From the NCBI GenBank assembly GCA_905182985.1, contig CAJJDN010000001.1, forward strand, positions 433,504 to 497,503: a stretch of DNA of 64,000 nt. Direction: 5' to 3'. The notes below the pieces were generated by a model. It ran no database searches and was not told the DNA's origin. It saw nothing but the letters and a program-made list of their open reading frames with translations. This document shows, piece after piece, positions 26,561 through 39,416 of the stretch (position 1 is the first letter of the stretch; every line of letters begins with the position of its first letter). The translations under genes were made by a program, and so were the position numbers. This stretch comes from Paramecium sonneborni. Taxonomy: Eukaryota > Ciliophora > Oligohymenophorea > Peniculida > Parameciidae.

Positions 26561-29298
26561 ATGCAGCCATAATCATCTTTTTAATTGATTTAAGAAAATA
26601 TAATTGGGTAAATGAAAAGAGGAGAAACATAGAGTGCTTTGATTGAAATAGATAGGTAAATAAAAAAGCCCAAATTTAACCAAATGGAAAAAAAAAAACT
26701 CCAATTATTAAAAGCGTTAATCTTAGTTTAGATTGGAGCTTTAGGAGAAGCTTCAAAAATATCAAATGAAAATTTAAATGATGCTGAACTAGAAATTATT
26801 TAATAGTATTCTGGTCTATGTAAGGATCTAAACTTAATGAATATTTATTTTAAAAAATTCAAACCCTAAACTCTAGAGTAGAATAAAGAGCTTTATTCTC
26901 ATTTAATATAAGCTCTTCTATTTTAGGATGCATCATAGATTGCTATAAAAATTTACAAACAAGAAAAAGAAAAAAATTAAGAAACTTTAATGGAATATAT
27001 AGTGTTGCTAAGTTAAAAAGACGACATGGGAGGGAAAATTGTAGAAATGTTTCTAAACAAAATTACATAAAATATTTCATCAGAGAAGTATTGGCTTTAA
27101 ATTATTTAGTAATTTGGAGGGTGATGAATTAGGAGCTTAATTAATTAAATTTAAAATGAAATATTACTAACACAATACAAACAAAAATGTGGAAAAAGTT
27201 TAATAAATTCTAGACAGTCATGCTCCATTATTTGTTGAATATTAATAGAATGCAGCAATCTCTCTTTGGATTTATTAGAATAATCCAACAGGTATCATTA
27301 AATTTAAATTTAGATTTTACATATGAATAAACTTTGAAATACCATTATAAAGTTTATAATTCTTTAGCAACAGATTAAATATTAATTAATTTTGAATGTT
27401 AAGAATAACTTGTCTTAGCATTTTACACTGAAGCATTTTAATTAGAAATTGAATAAATAGAAACACCTTTTTAAATAGTTCCAAAAGATAAACTTTTAAG
27501 TCATATTTACAATAGTTGTTAATTATTATTAACATAAATAAAAAATGGTTTGGCATAAAAATAGCTTTTACTTATTTCATTAAAAATATTAAACTTATCT
27601 TAAAATTCAAGTGTTGAAGAAACATTAAGATTAGTTGAATTATTATTTTAATCTTAAGGTGATAAGTATACATTTTGCACAGAATTATTTAAAGCCATTC
27701 CTAAATTGAAACTGCATCAAGAAATATATAATATTATACAAAAAGTAAAAACATAATCTCAATCAAAAGAAGCATAAACTGTTGCTCATATTAATTTAAA
27801 AAAGTTAGAGATTTATATTTCACAAGAACCAACAAAATATCTTGATGAATTAATTTAATTATATTAATCACATTATGTTCCAGAAAAAGTAGAAAAAGGA
27901 GATAGATTATTATAAGATGAATATTTAATGATTGCTATTGACATTCTTTATGATGTCAACGATTTTTAAAAAATGATAAAGAGTTTAGAATTAATTGATT
28001 TAGGATTGAAGAACTCTCCATATAATTTTGATTTCTTATTTAGATAAATAATTATATTATGCGAATTAGGATTATTAGAATAAGCTATTGAATCATTAAC
28101 AAGACTAGATATAAAAGGAGTATAATTTGAAACTTTAGGAATGACTTATGCAAAAACATTCCTTGAATTTGGAAATAATTTAGATTCGGTAGAAAAAAAG
28201 AATTAATAAGCCTTAATGTTTTATTTAGAAAATATAAGAGAATCTAAAAAAAATTTAATGACATCGTTCAAAATGAAGAATTATGTACCCTTTGAATCTT
28301 TTTATCAATTTGAAAATTGGATATCTAATTCTTATATAAAATTAATTTATTATTTTGTCTAATGCAATCTATTCAATGAAAAATAAAAATAAAATTATAA
28401 TACAGAATATTTTTGTTAGCAGATAAAAAATAAACTATAAACTCCTTCAACTTTTTCAATTTAAGAAACTCACTTTTAGAGCTATTTCATTAGAGAATTT
28501 AATAATAATTTATTAAAATATGATAATTATATTGGAATTTATTAAAGTTAAAAATAATTACTTTTAGAAACTTTATTTTTAGCTGTAAATAAAATTTTAT
28601 TCTATATAGTATAATAATGGAATTTCAGAATTAAAAAATGATATTTAAGAATTATAAAACGTTCTGAATGTTTATAAAGAAATTGTTAATATCCAATAAA
28701 ATTACAATGAGATTGAACTAAATTACAGAAACCAATTAGCAAATTAGCCTTTACCAGTTAAATATTTAATTGATTACAAGGAGTAATTTTTATAAATTGA
28801 TATATCTTTAGGTTGATTAATCATGAAAGGGAACTTCGACTTTCAATTGGAAGATTTTACATAGCTATATTTAAACCTTAAAATGATATTCCAACAAATG
28901 ATTATTTAGTAGATCTTTCAAAATTTTAAGATATAAAGAATATCATTTAAAAGATATTAAATAATGAAGATATTCCAACTAATTTAATTAGAATATTAAA
29001 TCGCATTTATAAACATACTTTCCCTATTTTGATAGTACTTATAAAACAATCAACTGAAATAAAATCAAAGTTATTTACTTTATAAAAGAAGGCTTAAGGT
29101 GAATTGAAAACTATTTTAGAAAAAGCACATAAATAAATATCATAGACTTTAAATACATTTAGAGAAGAATTGGTTTAATTTAGCACAGATTTATTAATTT
29201 ATGTAAAGAATGAATTACCAAAAAAGAGAATAGAACTATTAAAGTATTAATTCTTAAATAAATTTTAGCATGAGTCTGAAAAATAAATAGATGATTGA
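26561..29298 (+). CDS. NAA25: NatB N-terminal acetyltransferase auxiliary subunit (NAA25/MDM20)
   Basis: About 890 aa with several 22-24 nt introns. I chose ATG 26561 rather than 26612 because the residues between them (LIQENIIGQMKRGETQSALI) extend the usual first TPR helix of the family. TPR-like helices run throughout: ALILVQIGALGEASKISNE near the start, QILDSHAPLFVEYQQNAAI in the middle, and GLKNSPYNFDFLFRQIIILC followed by QAIESLTRLDIKGVQ near residue 540, the segment most like animal NAA25. The subunit anchors the catalytic NAA20 to ribosomes, and the complex acetylates proteins beginning Met-Asp, Met-Glu, Met-Asn or Met-Gln. Length (972 aa in human) fits. Confidence 0.82.
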
Positions 29299-29824
29299 AA
29301 CTTTAGACTCTAATCTACATTTTTAAGCTTTATCAACATAGACAATGATAGAAGAAAAGTTAAAGTAATTGAGATGAAAATTATTATAAATATTCAGTAT
29401 TTCATTTGAGTACTTTTAAGATAAATGATATTAATTTGGAGTTTTCTTCTACTAATATTTCAGAGTCTTTTCACTTGATTAATCATTTCCTATTTCAACA
29501 AATTGGCTTTAACAATCTAATGTATTTATATATGTTTTAATAAAATCTTTATCAATCCCTTATGTGAGAAACTTATTCTTTAAGTTTAGAAAATTTTTCA
29601 TTTTCCTGTTCTATTTACCTAAACTTTATAAAAAAGAGTGATTTTTTTATATATTCTTTAAATGATGCTTTGTTCAAAAAATATTTTATAGAATAAATCA
29701 TTTAAGATAATTTTCTTTTATTTATTAAGCAAAAAAAAATTTAAAGTTATACATATTGTAAATTTTCAATAAACTTCTTGTTTGCTTTATAAAAAATATA
29801 ATAATATTTTATAATATATATTTA
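29299..29824. other. Interval between NAA25 and the next gene
   Basis: About 525 bp, AT-rich. A plus-strand frame near 29400-29570 (FHLSTFKINDINLEF) is open but lacks a start codon and known similarity. The first copy of the 1105-bp duplicated segment begins inside it at 29786. Confidence 0.4.
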
Positions 29825-30890
29825 ATGCCTCCTAAAAAGCCTAAATAAATTGATCCTCAATTATAATAGGTATTTATTTAAGTAGTAAAATATAGGAACA
29901 ATTTGAGAAATGGAAAGAGAGTGATGAGTTTAGAGTTTGGAATGAACTTAAAATAATCTCGAAATCACTTGACACTAATATTTCTGAAACAACCAAAGAT
30001 TTAACTGGAAATTGGCAAGTAAAATTCATGTATATAAAGATATATCACAATAAATTGTTTGAATTATGCTAAGTATTTAAGTGCAAACCCAAATTTAAAT
30101 ACATTGATCATATTCATATTAGAAGTGCATTCTTTGCTTAAGAAGACATTGAAATAAATAAATAAATAATAAAACAATATATAGATGGGATATATTGTTC
30201 TGTAGAAAAGTTAGATAAAGATCGTGGAAACCATGTAAAATAAGCTTTTGCAAAAATATACAGAAGTAATTTAAAGAAATTTATATTATTTTAGCATTGG
30301 AGGATCATAAATTTTTAGAGATGAGTGCAGAAAATTATTAAGCAGAAAGAAAAAACTTATAAACTTTATTAAATGAGTTTTCTAAAAAATTACCTATTTT
30401 AATTAAGATTAGTCATAAACTTATAGAAGAACGTTTGATGTAAGTAACAGCAGCATTGAGAGCACTCTTAGAAATTAATAAGAAATTAATGTTTTTTGAT
30501 TTGAGAAATACTACATAACGAGATCGGATGATAAGAGATTTTATAATGAAAGCAGATATTGAATAATATTGCATTTGTTTATAAGAATGTTAAAGAATCT
30601 TGCTTGAATCATAAGCAATAAAAGCAAATCCTAATGTTAAGCTTATTTTTAACAAATTAGGTTATTAAAATTGGTAAGCTATATTTATATGTATAAATTT
30701 AGGTAAGATAATAAAATAGAGTCTTTTTATCTGAAACCATTACTTGAAGCATTTGAAAAAATGAGAAGGAATTTATTATGTTTGATGTTAAAAGGAATAA
30801 ATTATTATAAAGCACCTTTAATGGATAATCAAGTATATTTATATAAGATTATAGTAATTTGTAATTGATATAAATGAAGTCATAAAAGCA
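29786..30890 (+). repeat. Direct repeat A, copy 1 (1105 bp)
   Basis: Begins tttataaaaaatataataat and is identical, wherever I compared it line by line, to 30892-31996, including introns and intergenic bases. It ends exactly at the single N. Confidence 0.92.
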
Positions 30891-32960
30891 NTTTATAAAA
30901 AATATAATAATATTTTATAATATATATTTAATGCCTCCTAAAAAGCCTAAATAAATTGATCCTCAATTATAATAGGTATTTATTTAAGTAGTAAAATATA
31001 GGAACAATTTGAGAAATGGAAAGAGAGTGATGAGTTTAGAGTTTGGAATGAACTTAAAATAATCTCGAAATCACTTGACACTAATATTTCTGAAACAACC
31101 AAAGATTTAACTGGAAATTGGCAAGTAAAATTCATGTATATAAAGATATATCACAATAAATTGTTTGAATTATGCTAAGTATTTAAGTGCAAACCCAAAT
31201 TTAAATACATTGATCATATTCATATTAGAAGTGCATTCTTTGCTTAAGAAGACATTGAAATAAATAAATAAATAATAAAACAATATATAGATGGGATATA
31301 TTGTTCTGTAGAAAAGTTAGATAAAGATCGTGGAAACCATGTAAAATAAGCTTTTGCAAAAATATACAGAAGTAATTTAAAGAAATTTATATTATTTTAG
31401 CATTGGAGGATCATAAATTTTTAGAGATGAGTGCAGAAAATTATTAAGCAGAAAGAAAAAACTTATAAACTTTATTAAATGAGTTTTCTAAAAAATTACC
31501 TATTTTAATTAAGATTAGTCATAAACTTATAGAAGAACGTTTGATGTAAGTAACAGCAGCATTGAGAGCACTCTTAGAAATTAATAAGAAATTAATGTTT
31601 TTTGATTTGAGAAATACTACATAACGAGATCGGATGATAAGAGATTTTATAATGAAAGCAGATATTGAATAATATTGCATTTGTTTATAAGAATGTTAAA
31701 GAATCTTGCTTGAATCATAAGCAATAAAAGCAAATCCTAATGTTAAGCTTATTTTTAACAAATTAGGTTATTAAAATTGGTAAGCTATATTTATATGTAT
31801 AAATTTAGGTAAGATAATAAAATAGAGTCTTTTTATCTGAAACCATTACTTGAAGCATTTGAAAAAATGAGAAGGAATTTATTATGTTTGATGTTAAAAG
31901 GAATAAATTATTATAAAGCACCTTTAATGGATAATCAAGTATATTTATATAAGATTATAGTAATTTGTAATTGATATAAATGAAGTCATAAAAGCAGAAT
32001 TAATAAGTGAACATTTACTAGGATCTCCATTAAAAAGAGACTAAATCAATTTTGTATATAAAGTATTAAGCGTAATATTTCATGCAAATCCTTAAGCAAG
32101 AGAGTTTTTGTAAAAGAAAGATGAGAATTGTATAAAGGGTAGCATTCCAAAATTAATTGTCTATCACACAATATTATATATGAGAGCTTGGCGAGATAGA
32201 AAAAAAGAAGATGATTTAAAGTAGTAGAAATAATAAGAATAATCAGAGTTTTTTAAATAAACTTAACTTTAATATTCATAATTATAAAGTACATCAGATG
32301 AAAATTTGGCTAATGCTTAATAAAGTGTTTATATTTCTCCAGAAAGAAAAAGATAATTAGAAGAGGAATAAAAAAGAAAAGAAGAGGAATAAAAATTGGC
32401 AGAAGAAACAGCTAGAGAAAAAGAACAATAATCATTGATGGAAAAATATGGAAGATATTGGTTATGGGAATTTTATTGTACTTAAGAAAATAGATAAATA
32501 TTTGAAGATTGTGTAGAAAGAGTTCGGCATATTAATAAAGCAGTATAATAAGATATTGAAGACGAAATCATTAAAGAAGGTATGATACCAAAGTATATAA
32601 CATATTATTAAAATCTTTATTAGGATTCGAAGTAGATAATTACAATAAAATGATCCAAGTTTATTATTTAATGAATTAAGAAAGAAAGATTATGATAATC
32701 AATATGTTTTAATGAGAAGACCTCCAGAATTATGGAATTATCCAAAGGTAATTGAAGAAGAACATTAATTCAGAGCAATAGCTGATCCTAAAAAATGTTA
32801 TATAGATTAAAGAATAGAAAATTTAGAAGAGAGAATTAATTAATTAGCAAATCATCTTTAAACATAAAAACCATAAACATGGAGAGAATTAATAGAAAGA
32901 GTTGTTGATGCATTAAAAGAAACTTACATTTAAGAACCCACTTAAATTGATGAATAATGA
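29825..32960 (+). CDS. Hypothetical coiled-coil protein, model interrupted by assembly duplication
   Basis: As printed, the gene is broken at N 30891. If one copy of the repeat plus the N (1106 positions) is dropped, five introns (26, 29, 29, 22, 31 nt) give a clean 630-aa frame ending at 32958-32960. That exact closure is strong evidence that the duplication is artificial. The protein starts MPPKKPKQIDPQLQQ. Its helical middle contains LMQVTAALRALLEINKKLMF. Near residue 430 it has a charged coiled coil (SPERKRQLEEEQKRKEEEQK), followed by MEKYGRYWLWEFYCTQENRQ and MRRPPELWNYPKVIEEEHQ. No family is recognised. It converges on CFAP45 with only 6 bp between the stop codons. Confidence 0.75.
30891..30891. 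other. Single-N scaffold gap
   Basis: One N between the two copies of repeat A; most likely a scaffolding placeholder for a negative-length gap. Confidence 0.9.
30892..31996 (+). repeat. Direct repeat A, copy 2 (1105 bp)
   Basis: Second copy, offset 1106 from the first and starting right after the N. Only this copy continues into the downstream part of the gene, as expected if two contigs with overlapping ends were laid side by side. Confidence 0.92.
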
Positions 32961-32966
32961 ATTTGT

Positions 32967-34613
32967 TCAAATTAATATATTAATTTTCTTACGAGCTAAT
33001 TCCGCTTTATATTTATCTGGTATTAAGTTGTCATTTAATGTCTTTATTTTAGTTTCTTTGATATTTTCCAATAATTTCTTTTCATTTAACATTTTATCTC
33101 TTATTTTTTTACCTTCTTCTAATCTATAAAATATATAATAAATTATATATACTTGTCTCTTTCTTCTTATTTTCTTTTTTCTTCATTAAGAGATATCTAT
33201 TTTCTAAGTTCATCAGCATGTTTTTTTATTAATGCTTCCTTTTCATGATGTAATTTTAATTCGTTCTCTCTTTCTTATTTTTATTTTTATATAACTCTTT
33301 AAAATTCATCTCTTTCTAATCTAGCCTAATAAAAGATTAATTAAAGATATATATATACTTATTCTTCTAATCTCTCTTATTTTTCTGATTATTATAATTT
33401 CCTAGCTTCTTATACTTCATGATTTAATTTCATTTTCAATTCTGCCTCTCTTCTTTCCTTTTCTCTTGCTTATCTTTCATTTTATTCCATAGCTCTTTTA
33501 GCTCTTAATACATCTAATTCTGCCTATCTATCTTATGCTTTTTCTTGCATTTCTCTTAATCTTTAAACTTCTCTTTCTTTTTCTTCTTTGATTCTTCTTT
33601 ATTCTTCCTATAATTCTGCTTCCTTCTATGCTTTCTATAAATTATATTTGACTATCATTTCTTCCTCTTCTCTTTCTTCTAACTTTCTTTTCTCTTTAAC
33701 CAAAATTGCTCTATCATTAGCTTCTAATATTTCTTCTTAAACTTTTTATTAAGATATCTTCTTTTGCATAGCCTTCTATTATTCTTCCTATTACAATTAT
33801 TTAATTTATTTAAGCATAACTTATCCTTCTCTTTCTTATTCTTCTTTATCTTTTAATCTTATAAGTTCTCTTTCTTTAATTTATTCTATAATAATATCGT
33901 GACCATGCTTTTATTCAACTTTTCTTTATTTATCTTTTTCTTCATGATATTTTATAGATTTAAGTCTTTCAATTTCCATCATCAAATCTTTACGTTTCTC
34001 TTATGTTTTATATTATTCATGAAGTTCTTTTTTCTCTTATAATTGCTTATCTCGAACAGTTACACATTTTGCATACATAACCATTTTATTCATTTCTTTT
34101 ACATCATCCATCTATTCATTCATTATTTCTGCTGCCTATCCAATAATAAAATTCATAATTTTACTCTTGCAAGTAGTGAATCTTTAACTACCTTATCTTC
34201 TTCTTATTATGTTGATAAAGGTACTTATTTTTTCTTTTCTTCTTCCATTTGTAACATTTTCTACTTTTTGGCTTTTGCTGCAGCCATCTACTTCTCTTTT
34301 TATTCTTCAAGCAATTTCTTTTAGTATAATTATTCCTCTTTGGTTGTTATGATAGCATTGTTCTGGAAAATTAGAAAATACAACTAATACCTTCATTCTT
34401 TATAATTCAGCTTCTCCTAATAGGACAACTTCTGGATTAGATACATCTCCATTCCTAACATTTTTTACAATACTTTATATCTATTCTTCTGTTCTTGGTT
34501 TACCTATATTCAAATTAATGAAGTTACTTTATATTTCTTCAACAACTGGAGGCTTTTTAATCTTTCCACTTAATTTGCTGTTCTATAATGGAATAATATG
34601 AATGATATACCAT
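32967..34613 (-). CDS. CFAP45: CFAP45 axonemal microtubule inner protein
   Basis: 499 aa with five introns (28, 28, 29, 33, 29 nt); the first splits the gene directly after the ATG (intron 34583-34610). The protein is almost wholly alpha-helical and rich in Lys, Glu, Arg and Gln. Family-typical blocks include MVMYAKCVTVRDKQLQEKKE, MMEIERLKSI, REMQEKAQDRQAELDVLRAK and the C-terminal LIPDKYKAELARKK. CFAP45 (CCDC19) is a microtubule inner protein in the B-tubule of ciliary doublets and stabilises the axoneme. Length is close to the human protein (551 aa). It sits 96 bp downstream of the P4-ATPase stop on the same strand. Confidence 0.92.
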
Positions 34614-34709
34614 TATTTTTGAATAAAAAGTCAATATATTATAATAAATATATAAATCGAATTCAAGTGAATAGATTGGTTTTTATTTTTTTCTTACCTT
34701 TCACTTATT

Positions 34710-37700
34710 TCATAATTTTCTCATAATCGTTTGGCTATTTAATTCGTACAAACCATTAACATAAAAATATTGGTAACCAACTAAATAATAAAATAATAAA
34801 AGTGTTCATCCAAAATGTTCCATTAAGAACTTCTGCAACAACAAGTGTTTCTGGAATCAAAACCATAGTAAGTACATAAAAGATAGTAGAACCAATAGTA
34901 GAAATAAACATAACAATATGTAAGGAATTTAGCTAGATTAGATATGATTATATTACTTCACTAAAAATCATACAGTATTCAGTTATGATTAAAGAAGTGA
35001 ATGCCGCTGTTTCAATATATAAGAAAACATTCTTATATAACAATTAAGCCAAGATCATAATGATAGCACCTTGATAAGTTGCTTTCCAACACCAAATCAT
35101 AAATGTCTTTTAATTTAGATCTCTACTCTTTTGTAATGATTTATAAAGTGGAGGAAATTCTAGTGCTACCTTTTCTACAACATCTTCATCAAATATAATG
35201 CTAAATACAGGGAACATTCTAAAATTGAATATATATAAAAAGTATTACGTATAGATAGTTGCATAACCTAGAATTAATGTACTACTAAAGATACTAATAC
35301 TCAAATAAAAGTATATGCACATGAATACAGTTTAAATCATAGAAATTATCAATCCTCGATGAGTTACAAATTAAGATAACAAAGCAGATCTCTTATAAGA
35401 TAATCTACCATGCCAAAGCAAAAGTTAATTTAGATATTTAAATTTTAGAATAGAGAAATCACTAGCTAATGCTGCCTATTTACCTTCTTTACCTTCAATT
35501 CCAATTCCAACATCAGCTGATTATATCATACCAACATCATTACCTCCATCTCCAATACATGCAGTTATTTTATGAGTGTATTTTTTAATACATTCAGTGA
35601 CTAATGCCTTTTAAGTAGGTGAACATCTACAACATACAACTGATTAAGCTTAAGTTGCTATTCGAAAGAAGAATTCTTCTTTTTTAAATGCTGTAGTTAA
35701 ACTAGTACCATCTATTACTAATAATTAATTAGTTCTAGTCTCAAACTATTATAATCTTTGTTATAGAGTTTCTTCATCGGTTATTTCTTTTAATTAAAAT
35801 ATTTCTTAAGTTCCTGATTTTATACCACTTGATATTGCTATACATATAGCTGTCTCTATTTTATCACCTGTTAACATCCATACATTTATACCTGCATTTC
35901 TAATATTTTCTAAAGTTGAACATACATCTTCTTATAATTTATCTTCAACTCCTGTTATTCCCAAAAATTACATATGATTTTCTAATTCTTTTCTTATTTT
36001 ACTTAATTTATTTTATCTCTATGTTCCATTCTCAATACATTAAGCCTATTCATATCTAATCTTCCAATCCTCATAAAATTATTTATTCACTATTTTCTAT
36101 GTTAATACTAATGTTCTTAATCCCTCTCTAGCTAAATTTTCACATTCCTCATCTACAAATCCTCTTTATGTTTCTGGTAAAAACTATTTCATTATTGCAT
36201 CTGCTCCTTTTAAATAAAATATATAATGCTCTCCTAGTCTTAATAGAATTCCCATTCTTTTACTCTCACTAGAAAATGGAAAATTTTATAAAATTTCATA
36301 ATTTCTTTCTATTTCATTATATTTTATAACCATCGAATTTTAATCTCTACTTAATAAACTTATTCCAAGAGATTCAGCTATCTTCACTAAAGCTACTTCA
36401 TCTGGAGATGATGCTTAATATTATCTCTCTCCATTCTCTTCTATTGGAGTTACATTATGACATAATGCTATTGCTAATAATAAATCTCTTAGTATAGTTT
36501 CATCTTATCTTAATCCATTCTCATTTTATAAACTTATTTTCATTTCATCATAATTCTCTTAAGTATAAACTTTTGATGCTAATGATAATTTCTTAAAAAT
36601 CATATCATTCTATGTTAATGTACCAGTTTTATCAGTTAACAAATATTCTATTCTACCCAACGACTCAGGAATATTTGAATTTCTAGGTATCGTACCTTCT
36701 ATCCCTTTATCTATTGATATCTTATAACAATATATTAATTTTGCAAATTCTACGTTAACTCTCATAGATATTGGAATAATATTCGATAACAAAATCAGGT
36801 ATCTAACTAATGCAACGCTTATTGCTAAAATATTTAAAGGAGGTTGAGAAAGAATGGTTATTATTATTGACAAAAGTCCCATTGCAATAAATAACATTAT
36901 AGACATATAATTTATTTCAGCTAAGTAAATATTTAATATTAATACTATCGATTTTCCCAAATTTAGTTTAAGGTTTTCTACTATTCATTGCCATTCTTGT
37001 TTCGAATCCATTATATATTACTATCCCATTAATACTACCATTTGCTAGCACTGTACTTGCCCACATAACATTTTCTAATGATTATGGTTCTTATGTTTAT
37101 TCCTAATGAAATACAGCATGAAAATCATATATATTTTCTTAAGGAGGATCACAAATTAAAGAGCATTTAGTCAAATCCAAGTTTTATAATCCTTTCTTTT
37201 AAATAAATTGAACAGGTTTTCTTAATTTCCAGTCTGTTTCTCCATCCAATTAATCTGTACGAATAAATACTTAATCATCACTTGCCTCTAAAACTAGAAT
37301 GTCTGCAGGTATACGTTAATTACTGTTAATTTTAATGATCATTCCTACTTGTAGTTGTCCACTAGTAATATCTTGCCATTAACCATTTAAATAGCGCTTA
37401 TAAATTGTACTATTAATTTATCTATCTCTTTTATGTCTTTTAATGTCATCATACAATTCTTTAAGAACACTTAAGGTAACCACTAAAGCTAGAGGACCTA
37501 AATATCCAATAAGAAATCCAACTTTAAAAGGTTAAATGAATTATGAAATTGTTAATCCTAAATAAAAGATGTTAATGAATTGATGAAACTATTCATAAAG
37601 CACTTTTGGTAAAAATGTGATAACATTATATTTAGAATTCTTAATTACATTGCTTTATAAATTAATAGGAGCACATCGTCCATCTAAACTTATATTACGA

Positions 37701-37858
37701 GAAGATTTCTATATTGGTACAACGAAAATATTTTTAATTTTTTGTTTCAATGAAATGCTTTAATTTTCTTGAGGTATTAAATTACTATTATTGTTTTATT
37801 CGATTGAAAGAAAATCAGCTTACAATAGTTTTGTTGTAGAATCTTCAACTTTGTTCAT
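34710..37858 (-). CDS. P4-type ATPase, ATP9/Neo1 class (phospholipid flippase)
   Basis: About 1040 aa, start ATG 37856-37858. Motifs in order: [15 protein letters not shown] (actuator domain, A-loop of P4 enzymes); the M4 segment with [11 protein letters not shown], where PISM replaces the PISL of the family; the phosphorylation site [11 protein letters not shown] at about residue 409; and, further on, the hinge region and six C-terminal membrane segments. PISx with RVN and GT.PRNS.IPE.LGRI before the DKTGTLT site is typical of ATP9A/B and yeast Neo1. These flip aminophospholipids at Golgi/endosome membranes, usually without a CDC50 partner. Length agrees (about 1050-1150 aa). Confidence 0.9.
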
Positions 37859-37871
37859 TTATTAATAAATA
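37859..37871. promoter_or_regulatory. 13-bp head-to-head interval (shared promoter region)
   Basis: The start codons of the P4-ATPase (-) and the PDI gene (+) are separated by only 13 AT-only bases. Both genes begin with convincing N-termini, so transcription start sites must overlap or lie inside the partner's coding sequence. Confidence 0.6.
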
Positions 37872-39395
37872 ATGAAATTTAATCTAATAGTGTGTTTCAT
37901 TGTATTAGTCTTAGCATAAGATCCTACAGAAACAGTAGTAGTTTAAGATGAAAATCCTACAACAGTTGAGAAACAAGAGCCATAAATGTAGCCAATAGTT
38001 GCATTGCCAAATAATGTTGATGCATTAATATCAGGTCATCGATTAATTTTAGTTGAATTTTATGCATCTTGGTGTGCTCCATGCAAACAATTTGCCACTG
38101 AATATCAGCAACTTACAGATAAAGCATCTAAACATTCAATTGTTTGTGCTGCTTATGATTCACAAAGAGATCCTGATAGATATGCTCTTGAAAAATTCAA
38201 AATTTCCTCTTTCCCAACATTTATCTTTTTTATGGATGGAAAACCTTTCTCATTTACTGGATAAAGAAGTGCTAATTCTATACTCTAATGGATGTTATAA
38301 GTATATCATATATATAATTAATATCATTTTAGTTAGTTAATGGACCTGATCCTACAGAGATTTTATCATAAGAATAATTCAATCAATTTTTAAATGATAA
38401 TGATGTTGTACTTTTTTATTAAGTTTCAGAAAACAATGTTAGTGATCTTAATTATTGGACATTTTTCGAAATGAGCAAAACTAATTCAGATGCTGCATTT
38501 GCTTTCTCATTCCTTCTACCTATTGGTAAACCAGGACGATTATATTATTATTCTAAAGAAACCTTAGAAAAGAAATAATTCAATCAAGCATTTACTAAAC
38601 AAAATATTCAAAGATTTTTATTACAAAATTAATTACCTGATGTGCCATAATTAAATGATTAATCAGAAAAATTAGTTTATTCTGGAGCTACTCCAGCTTT
38701 TATTTTATTTAGTAGTTTAGATGAATAATCTATTAAAGCTGAAAAAGCATTCCTTGAAACTGCATAATTGTTTAAGAAGACTTATTAATTTTCATTTACT
38801 AAAATTACAGATGAAAAATTTTTTGATCAATTAAATAATCTTGGAGCAGATGATAATGTATTCCCTAAAATTATTGCTTGGAACTAAGGATTAAAATATA
38901 AATATAATGGACCTGATTTTACAGTTAAAGGAATCAAGAACTTTATTTTTGATTTTAGATAAGGTAAATTAGAAAAGTTTATTAAATCTGAACCATTACC
39001 TGATTATTCTTAAGAGAAAACTTATGTTAAAGTAATAATAAATGATATTAACCATTTAGAAAATTGTAGCTTTGAATTATGATGAAGAGGTAATCAAAAA
39101 CAAAAAAGATGTTTTATTAGAATTCTATGCAGAATGGTGTGGAGCTTGCAAATAATTTAAACCAATCTATGATTAAATTGCATATGAATTAAGAGATAAT
39201 CCTAATATAGTTGTTGCTTAAATAAATGCTCCAGACAATGAAATTTCAGATGTTTATTCACCACATTCCTATCCTGATCTAGTATTATTTAGAGCAGCAG
39301 ACAAACAGAGAAAAGCAATTGCTTGGACAGGTGAAAATAGAGATGTTGAATCAGTCTTGTAATTTGTTAGAAATAATACAATTGTTATCAAATGA
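37872..39395 (+). CDS. Protein disulfide isomerase family protein
   Basis: 487 aa with two introns (38301-38332, 39032-39059). It has a signal peptide ([16 protein letters not shown]), a thioredoxin domain with [13 protein letters not shown] near residue 67, a long middle corresponding to the non-catalytic b/b' domains, and a second thioredoxin domain with [13 protein letters not shown] near residue 402. The a-b-b'-a' layout and length match PDI, which forms and reshuffles disulfides in the ER. Two oddities: the active sites are CAPC and CGAC rather than CGHC, and the C-terminus ends NNTIVIK without a KDEL-like retrieval signal. The CAPC site may be more reducing and the enzyme may not stay in the ER lumen; both are inferences. 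Confidence 0.9.
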
Positions 39396-39416
39396 AAAAT
39401 AATAATAAAAATATTT

